Positions 51,901-57,249 of a stretch of 64,000 nucleotides of DNA are shown here, one piece after another; position 1 is the stretch's first letter, and each line of letters begins with the position of its first letter. A model generated the notes under the pieces. The model did no database searches. It was not told the DNA's origin and worked only from the letters and a program-made list of their open reading frames with translations. The stretch is from Prevotella sp. (lineage in GTDB: Bacteria > Bacteroidota > Bacteroidia > Bacteroidales > Bacteroidaceae), in assembly GCA_017449495.1 (NCBI GenBank), contig JAFTFO010000043.1, forward strand, positions 1 to 64,000, read 5' to 3'. The position numbers were made by a program, and so were the translations under genes.

Positions 51901-52092
51901 AACCTTGATTGCGAAGTTACCGTCGAAATCGGTGATTGTACCGTTCGAAGTACCCTTCTCCATCACCGTAGCACCGATGACAGGCTCGCCTGCTCCATCA
52001 ACTACGGTTCCTTTGATCTCTGTCTGCGCGTACATTATAGTACTCGTCAGAATGAGTGCGAAACTCAGAAATAGTTTTCTTAGTTGCTCCAT
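48982..52092 (-). CDS. SusC/RagA TonB-dependent transporter (unit 1)
   Basis: 1,036 residues from ATG 52092, which starts a clean signal peptide ([23 protein letters not shown]); an in-frame ATG at 52122 would also fit the promoter. The mature protein begins with a carboxypeptidase-like domain ([22 protein letters not shown]), then a TonB-box-like region and plug ([26 protein letters not shown] ... [51 protein letters not shown]) and a 22-strand barrel ending in FTFGVQVGF. It imports fructo-oligosaccharides with energy from TonB. Operator boxes lie upstream. Confidence 0.95.
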   Translation of the reverse strand: [1036 protein letters not shown]

Positions 52093-52142
52093 TGTTGAAT
52101 TTTTAATTTGGTTAGTACTCATTTTTAATGTGAATTCTGCTG

Positions 52143-52209
52143 CAAAGGTACGAACCCTTTTATATTAAAACTTGTAATTTTCGTTCATCATCAAGCAAAA
52201 ATGATACAC
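52143..52209 (-). promoter_or_regulatory. susC-1 promoter with regulator box
   Basis: -7 box TACCTTTG (52150-52143). TCGTTCAT at 52181-52188 occupies the place of the proximal box (31 nt from the -7 box). The distal place, 51 nt away, holds only a weak match (ATGATACAC at 52201). Confidence 0.6.
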
Positions 52210-52265
52210 GAAACAAATGTGGACTATTTTGTCAAAATCCTCAACTATCTTTTATAAAAAGGAAA

Positions 52266-52286
52266 AGCAGGGCGGTCAGCCCTGCT
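52266..52286 (-). terminator. Terminator of the regulator gene, spanning its stop codon
   Basis: Perfect 8-bp stem AGCAGGGC / GCCCTGCT with the TGA in the loop; on the minus strand it is followed by TTTTCCTTTTTA. Confidence 0.8.
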
Positions 52287-53817
52287 CTGCTCTTACCTCC
52301 ATCGGATATTTACCGAAATATTTCTTGAAACAATTGGAGAAGTAGCCCGGTGTGCCGAATCCCACCTCGTAGGCTATCTCGTTGACGGTCTTGGTGGTCG
52401 TGGTCAGTAGGACATAGCCCCGTTGCAATCGCATCTGACGGAGCAGTTCTACGGGCGATTGTCCCGTGATGGCCTTCACCTTCCGATACAGTTGCACGCG
52501 ACTCAGGCCGATCTCCTCGCCCAGTTCCTCCATCTTCAGGTTGGGATTGCCCATATGCTTGCGGATGGCTTCGTTGAGCGTCTCGGCAAAGATGGTGTCC
52601 TGCGAACGGGGTGCGGGTGTCTCTTCCTTGGGTGTTTCGAACACCTGGCGCAACGTTCGGCTGTCGGCGTTGGTGTAGAAGAGTGTCTCTTCCACGTTCA
52701 GGTCCTGTCGCTGTTTCGTAGCCTTACGGGTCTGGACGTAGGCTCGCCAGATCATCAAGATGGCCATGATGAGCAATGCGATGGTGATCAGACTGCCTAT
52801 CAGCATCTTGTGCTGCGTATTGTAGAGGCCGAAGTAGTTCTCCAGTTTGTCGTGGATGGTGATGAGGTCGTGGTTCTGCTGCATCAACTCCTTGCTGTTA
52901 AGGGCTTCGAGGTTGGCGTTCTCGGGTGTCACGATCATGCTGGGCAACAGGTTGTCGCGCTCGTAGGGCTGTCCTGTCAGGATGTCCAAGGCCAGCCGCA
53001 CGATCTTCTCGCCGTGGGTCGGATAGACGTAGGAACCGTCTTCCATTCCTTTCTGGACGTAGGCAATGCCTTCATCAAGCCGTCCGTCGATTCCCAGAAT
53101 CTTGACCCTGTCCCTCAACTTCGCCTCTTTTACGGCCTTATAGGCCCCGTTAGCCATAAAGTCACTGTGGCAAAAGATGATATCGGGCTGCTTTCCCAGA
53201 ACCAGTTGCCGCTTAACCACCTTATAGGCGGCTTCCGTCGACCAGTCGCTCATAATACTGGTGTACGCCAACTCCGGGTGCGCCTTCATCACCGACTCAA
53301 ATCCCTGATGCCGCTCCTGTGCTGGCGATGTGGTCATCGTGGCCGTGACCTCAAGCACGCTGCTCCCGACTCCCGACTCTTTCGCCAGACTGACGGCATA
53401 GTTGCCCATGGCCTTTCCTGCGCCGACGTTGTCGCCTCCGATAAAAGCAGTATAGTCTTCCGTATCAGCCTTCCGGTCGAAGAAGATGACGGGAATGCCC
53501 TTGGCTCTTACCTTTGCAATGGCTTCCACCAGTGGTTCTGCCTGGTTCGGGGCCACCACCAACAGGTCGATGTCACAATTGGCCAGACTGTCTATCTGGC
53601 GCTTCTGCAGTTCCGTGTCGTCGTAGGAATCCACGATGCTCACCTTCACGTCCTGTTCATACAGGTGCTGGGCGCCCAGCATCTCCTGGTTCACCTTCTC
53701 GCGCCAAGGTCCCTGAGAACACTGTGACACCGCGATCCTGTAGGTCTTACCACTCTCCGAGCAACCCGTCAGCAGGGCTGCCATTAATATAATAAGGTAT
53801 TTATGCGACTTGTGCAT
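52276..53817 (-). CDS. Membrane-spanning one-component regulator: periplasmic sugar-binding domain fused to AraC domain
   Basis: 513 residues. A signal sequence with a possible lipobox (LLTGC, Cys19) leads into a type I periplasmic binding domain, residues about 26-300 (RIAVSQCSQGPWREKVNQEM, DLLVVAPNQAEPLVEAI, VIFFDRKADTEDYTAFIGGDN, ILGIDGRLDEG), of the ribose/fructose-binding kind. One membrane helix follows (338-360, MLIGSLITIALLIMAILMIW), a 60-residue linker, and an AraC DNA-binding domain with two helix-turn-helices (425-511: LKMEELGEEIGLSRVQLYRKVKAITGQSPVELLR ... VNEIAYEVGFGTPGYFSNCFKKYFGKYP). Bacteroides fructan regulators of the hybrid two-component kind have the same ends but with kinase and receiver domains between; here these are absent. 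It should sense fructose or a short fructan in the periplasm and act at the boxes described upstream of the enzymes. Confidence 0.9.
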   Translation of the reverse strand: MHKSHKYLIILMAALLTGCSESGKTYRIAVSQCSQGPWREKVNQEMLGAQHLYEQDVKVSIVDSYDDTELQKRQIDSLANCDIDLLVVAPNQAEPLVEAIAKVRAKGIPVIFFDRKADTEDYTAFIGGDNVGAGKAMGNYAVSLAKESGVGSSVLEVTATMTTSPAQERHQGFESVMKAHPELAYTSIMSDWSTEAAYKVVKRQLVLGKQPDIIFCHSDFMANGAYKAVKEAKLRDRVKILGIDGRLDEGIAYVQKGMEDGSYVYPTHGEKIVRLALDILTGQPYERDNLLPSMIVTPENANLEALNSKELMQQNHDLITIHDKLENYFGLYNTQHKMLIGSLITIALLIMAILMIWRAYVQTRKATKQRQDLNVEETLFYTNADSRTLRQVFETPKEETPAPRSQDTIFAETLNEAIRKHMGNPNLKMEELGEEIGLSRVQLYRKVKAITGQSPVELLRQMRLQRGYVLLTTTTKTVNEIAYEVGFGTPGYFSNCFKKYFGKYPMEVRAEQG

Positions 53818-53844
53818 TTGGTCAGGTTATTTATTACACCGCGG

Positions 53845-53852
53845 CAAAGGTA
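53845..53852 (-). promoter_or_regulatory. -7 box of the regulator gene
   Basis: Minus-strand TACCTTTG, 27 nt before the start codon, immediately after the T-run of the terminator at 53863-53905. It lacks the regulator boxes found at the other promoters. Confidence 0.65.
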
Positions 53853-54009
53853 CAAAAAAGAATCCGACCCTGCAACTTTTACCACGTAAAAACTTGCGAA
53901 TCGGACTTTTGGGGGTGTCTTTCCTGGAAAACAATCTTAATAACCTAATCGTATTACTAACACTAACTAACAATTAACCTAAGTATGTATGAAACTTGAC
54001 TTCTTTCTG
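53853..54009 (-). ncRNA. Candidate small RNA (about 155 nt) or attenuated leader in the fructan locus
   Basis: A regulated promoter (54021-54014) predicts a start near 54009. Transcription would cross about 100 nt containing TTAGGTTAATTGTTAGTTAG-like sequence without any ATG frame, and end at a hairpin (53863-53905: TCCGA/TCGGA, TGCAA/TTGCG and TTTTAC/GTAAAA helices around a 3-nt loop) followed by TTCTTTTTT. The regulator's own -7 box begins right after this T-run. It may therefore be a separate RNA, or a leader through which regulator expression is attenuated. Confidence 0.5.
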
Positions 54010-54013
54010 GGTG

Positions 54014-54080
54014 CAAAGGTAGGCATAAATCGCGGTTCAGGCTTTAAACTTTGTTTCAAATGCTATCAATTATCGTTCAT
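54014..54080 (-). promoter_or_regulatory. Promoter with two regulator boxes, driving the candidate small RNA
   Basis: -7 box TACCTTTG (54021-54014); TGTTTCAA at 54052-54059 (31 nt) and ATCGTTCAT at 54072-54080 (51 nt). Spacing is identical to the two GH32 promoters. Confidence 0.75.
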
Positions 54081-54097
54081 ACGACGAAAAAACAGCA

Positions 54098-54709
54098 TTA
54101 TTTGATGAAAACATCGAGCATAATGTTCACTTTGATCGCTTTCTCGCCCTCCCGAATGGTGACGGGGTGGCTGATGTGCTGCAGCCCCTTCCCGTGTTTC
54201 CCTTCTACCGTGAAGGTGACGGGTAGGCACTCCTGACGATTGTGTTCGTCGCGATGGAGCACGATCACACTGCGCTCCTTGGTCTCACCCACAGACATCC
54301 GCCCCAGGTCGAAACGATCTGTTGAGAGGCGCAAACCGTCGTCGATACGGATGGGGAACTGCCGCATCAGGGTTTCCTCGGAAGTGATGCAAGTGCCTTC
54401 GAGTGAGAGGTGGAGGCGCTTGCGGTTGGGGGAATAGACGACCGTCCCCGTTTCCAGGAACTCACCGCCCTTGCCCTGCGGATTGAAGCGGAGGGTAACG
54501 CAGGTGCTGTCGCCAGGAGCAATGACCTTGTCCTTGGTGAACTGGATGGTGGTGCAGCCGCAGGAGGTGTAGCCCTGTACAAGGGCTACGGCCTCAGTGC
54601 CGCAGTTGCGTAGCCAGAACGAGCGTTCCACTTCTCCGTTAGACTCTTGGATGGTGCCCAGTGAGAGGGTGGCGAGGCCAAGGACTACCAGTGAATCAAC
54701 GCCCAACAT
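54098..54709 (-). CDS. DUF1573-domain protein overlapping GH32-2
   Basis: 203 residues if started at ATG 54709, which overlaps the end of GH32-2 by 14 nt; a longer frame to 54787 is possible. TSCGCT after a short strand pattern (LGTIQESNGEVERSFWLRNCG) and FNPQGKGGEF are the marks of DUF1573, an Ig-like fold found in many Bacteroidota exported proteins. A second similar fold seems to follow (LDLGRMSVGETKERSVIVLHRDE-like region, ending IMLDVFIK). No signal peptide is evident, which is unusual for the family. The role in the fructan locus is unknown; it may be a structural or chaperone-like partner of GH32-2. Confidence 0.6.
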   Translation of the reverse strand: MLGVDSLVVLGLATLSLGTIQESNGEVERSFWLRNCGTEAVALVQGYTSCGCTTIQFTKDKVIAPGDSTCVTLRFNPQGKGGEFLETGTVVYSPNRKRLHLSLEGTCITSEETLMRQFPIRIDDGLRLSTDRFDLGRMSVGETKERSVIVLHRDEHNRQECLPVTFTVEGKHGKGLQHISHPVTIREGEKAIKVNIMLDVFIK

Positions 54710-57071
54710 ATTTCCTGCCGTTCTTGATATAAACGCCTTTTCTGAGTGGATAGTGAATAGTGAATAGTGAAGAATTTGCTTCCGCACTGAGAACCTTGCG
54801 GCCCAGAAGGTCGTAGACAGAATGGTCCATTGTCGATTGACCTTTGCCGATGGCCTTGATGCCAGTGTCTCCGCCTTGCTTAGGATCGAGCGTCCACGCC
54901 CTTACACTGGCCTGCATCTCTGCCGTGGCAAACACCTCTGCACCCGTTGCCTCTGCGTCTTTGGGGAAGAGGCGAACGGAGAAAGCCCAGGTGTCGTTGA
55001 CGAAGATGTCGGCAATGGAGCCGTCGAGCCAGACGTGCAGGGTCAGTTTTTCGCCCGCATTCACCTTCTTGGGCAACGTGATGGCGTAGATGCCGTTATA
55101 GGTTGCCTCCGGGTCACGCTGTTCGCGCAGGAGTTGGGTCAGGTCGAGGGTCAGCGTGCCACGGTCTGTGTCGTAGGTGAGCGATGCCTGCTGGCTGCCC
55201 GACTTCAGGAAGTTGAAGCCGCAAGTGCCGGAGGCAACCGTGAATTCGCCCAGTAGTTCTATCTGTCGGCCACTGACGGGTGCCAGTGATTCGATGCCCG
55301 TCAGGGCGCCGTTCTTCTCGCAGGTCGTTTCCGTCCGCATGCCTTCCAGTCCGCTGTAGGGCTTCTGTATCAGCGTGCCGTCGGCAGCCAGTGAGATCTC
55401 ACGCGGCAGTGAGTAGTTGTGCGCCCAGCCCATCTCAAAGTTCTTCTGTGTGGCGAGTTTGTCGGGCACGATGCCGAGCAGCAGCGTCTTACCATCCTTC
55501 TGATAGATGGTCGGTGAGAGCAGGCCGAAGCCGTCTTTGCTGATGCCGCCCATCTCAAGATACTGCACGCCAACCGCGTCGGGGGTAAACTTGCCGTCGC
55601 TGCCAATGGTGCCTGCCCAGCAGAGGGCGCGCACACCGATACCCGTGCCGAGCGGCGTACAGGTGAAGAGCCACTTGTCGTCATCCATCGGTGTCACGTT
55701 CGGCATCTCCCAGAAAGTGCCGTGCAGATTGGCCGTCGAGCCTTGGAAGAAGACGGTGCCGTCGTTCGTCCACGCCCCATTCTCGTACTTATGGAGCGTA
55801 CAACAGCCCACGCCGTTCTTGCCAGTGCCCACGATCACGTATTTCTGTCCGTTGGCCTCGAAATAGTATGGGTCACGGAAATCAGCGAATCCACCTGCCG
55901 GTGTGCCATTGATGACGATGCCCTGCTTCTCCCAGGTCTTCAGTGAAGCATCCGTAGCCTTGGCTTGGGCGATGGTGGCACGGGCATTGTCGACAGCCGT
56001 ATATAATATATAGGTGTCACCACCGTCCTCATAGACGCTGCCACTCCAGCAGCCCTTGATGTCATACGACTCACCGGGTGCGATGGCTATCGGCTCTTCA
56101 CGCCAGTCGTAGAGGTTCTCGCTCGAGATGTGTCCCCAGTGCAGACGCGACATATACGGGCCGTTGGCATTCTTCTGGAAGAACACGTGATAGCGTCCGT
56201 CGCTGTAGGTCATACCGTGGGTCTCGTTCGTCCATGCGCCCGACGGCATCCCGTGGAACTGCGGCCGCCAGATATTGTCGGTATAACGCTCCGCAGGATA
56301 GTTGAAATCGGGGCGAAACTGACTCATGTCCACCAGATTTATGAGAGTGAAGTCTGTGACTTCATTGCTGATACTGATATCGTCGATAGCACCGCAGAAA
56401 GCATTAAGCAGCATCTTGCCTGTCCAGGGATCGGTCACGTTGTCCTGATTCTTGCCGATGTAGAAATCGGTTGTGGAGTGAACGATATCGGCTCGGCCCA
56501 TACGACCCGTAGCTATCTGTCTACCATTCAGGTAGAGCGAAGCGGCATTATTGGCCTTGTCGAGCGTTGCCGTCAGCAGGCACCACTCGCCCCGAGGCAG
56601 TTTCTCGTCTGCCAGTATTGTCATTACGAAGCCGGAGGCTGAACCATAACGGAACCGCAAGTCGCCCTGTGAGGAAAGTTCGAAGGCGAACCCCGACTTG
56701 GTCTCTTCATCAAGATTGCCGCAGATGGTGGCGAAAGTCGGTGTCTCTTCTGCCACGTCGACCTGCATCATCGGATAGGTCTCTGCAGCCAGTGTCACAC
56801 TGATGGTCATGGCCTCCGTGCTGAAGGTGCTGACGGGCAAACTCGCACGAACATAGTTAGAATAACCATCGAAGCGCAAGGCCTCGCCGTCGATGCCAGT
56901 AATGGTGCAGGCGGGTAGTTGACTGCTGACGATGTAGTCTGTGTTTGTCACTGTTTCTGTCGTTTTGCCGTCATGCAGCGACATGTCAAAATGAGCCACT
57001 TGGGTCTGGGCCATTGCTCCTGTCTCCAGTGCTGTCAGCAGGGCCGTAAGTAGTAAGTTCTTCAGTTTCAT
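54696..57071 (-). CDS. LamG-GH32 protein (unit 2) with altered nucleophile motif
   Basis: 791 residues from ATG 57071 (signal peptide MKLKNLLLTALLTALETGAMA). Residues about 25-235 form a LamG/concanavalin-like domain (VAHFDMSLHDG ... GEALRFDGYSNYVRASLP ... IDDISISNEV). The GH32 propeller follows, but the WMNDPNG motif reads AWTNETHG, so the nucleophile Asp is replaced by Glu283. The stabiliser Asp400 (FRDPYYF) is kept, and the acid/base Glu455 sits in WEMPNV rather than ECPD. A C-terminal sandwich (LHVWLDGSIADIFVNDTWAFSVRLFP) is present. The tail VYDLLGRKV ... KGVYIKNGRKYVGR resembles a short sorting-signal-like end seen on secreted Prevotella proteins. Activity may be changed or lost. Regulated promoter upstream. 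Confidence 0.88.
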   Translation of the reverse strand: MKLKNLLLTALLTALETGAMAQTQVAHFDMSLHDGKTTETVTNTDYIVSSQLPACTITGIDGEALRFDGYSNYVRASLPVSTFSTEAMTISVTLAAETYPMMQVDVAEETPTFATICGNLDEETKSGFAFELSSQGDLRFRYGSASGFVMTILADEKLPRGEWCLLTATLDKANNAASLYLNGRQIATGRMGRADIVHSTTDFYIGKNQDNVTDPWTGKMLLNAFCGAIDDISISNEVTDFTLINLVDMSQFRPDFNYPAERYTDNIWRPQFHGMPSGAWTNETHGMTYSDGRYHVFFQKNANGPYMSRLHWGHISSENLYDWREEPIAIAPGESYDIKGCWSGSVYEDGGDTYILYTAVDNARATIAQAKATDASLKTWEKQGIVINGTPAGGFADFRDPYYFEANGQKYVIVGTGKNGVGCCTLHKYENGAWTNDGTVFFQGSTANLHGTFWEMPNVTPMDDDKWLFTCTPLGTGIGVRALCWAGTIGSDGKFTPDAVGVQYLEMGGISKDGFGLLSPTIYQKDGKTLLLGIVPDKLATQKNFEMGWAHNYSLPREISLAADGTLIQKPYSGLEGMRTETTCEKNGALTGIESLAPVSGRQIELLGEFTVASGTCGFNFLKSGSQQASLTYDTDRGTLTLDLTQLLREQRDPEATYNGIYAITLPKKVNAGEKLTLHVWLDGSIADIFVNDTWAFSVRLFPKDAEATGAEVFATAEMQASVRAWTLDPKQGGDTGIKAIGKGQSTMDHSVYDLLGRKVLSAEANSSLFTIHYPLRKGVYIKNGRKYVGR
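54745..54771 (-). repeat. 7-bp tandem repeat inside the GH32-2 tail
   Basis: TAGTGAA occurs three times in a row (54751-54771), preceded by a variant. It encodes S-L-F-T-I-H-Y just before the KGVYIKNGR tail. Seven is not a multiple of three, so loss or gain of a unit would change the frame. Confidence 0.8.
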
Positions 57072-57098
57072 ATCTTGTCGTATTAATCTATTTGGCTG

Positions 57099-57165
57099 CA
57101 AAGTTACGATAAAAACCGCTTTGCCTCATTAAAATTTGTTTCAAATAATGCAAAATATCGTTCAT
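57099..57165 (-). promoter_or_regulatory. GH32-2 promoter with two regulator boxes
   Basis: -7 box TAACTTTG (57106-57099); TGTTTCAA at 57137-57144 (31 nt) and ATCGTTCAT at 57157-57165 (51 nt). Confidence 0.75.
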
Positions 57166-57187
57166 CTGTACGTTTTAACCTTAATAA

Positions 57188-57216
57188 GGCAGCGTTAACA
57201 CTCGGTTATCGCTGCC
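57188..57216 (-). terminator. Hairpin after the unit 2 lipoprotein
   Basis: 7-bp GC-rich stem GGCAGCG / CGCTGCC extended by AAC/GTT inside, 34 nt past the stop; only a weak T-run follows. Confidence 0.55.
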
Positions 57217-57249
57217 CATCCTAACTAATTAACTAATAATATGTGAATC

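Noticed and set aside
52423-53727. 434-codon plus-strand frame opposite the regulator gene
   Set aside because: Shadow of the regulator frame; its sequence is His/Leu-rich noise, and no promoter lies before it.
53930-54000. Leader of a lost plus-strand susC gene (AACTAACAATTAACCTAA-like sequence followed by ATG)
   Set aside because: The plus strand has no -7 box and the frame stops after a few codons; the minus-strand promoter, operator and terminator explain the region better, though a relic cannot be excluded.
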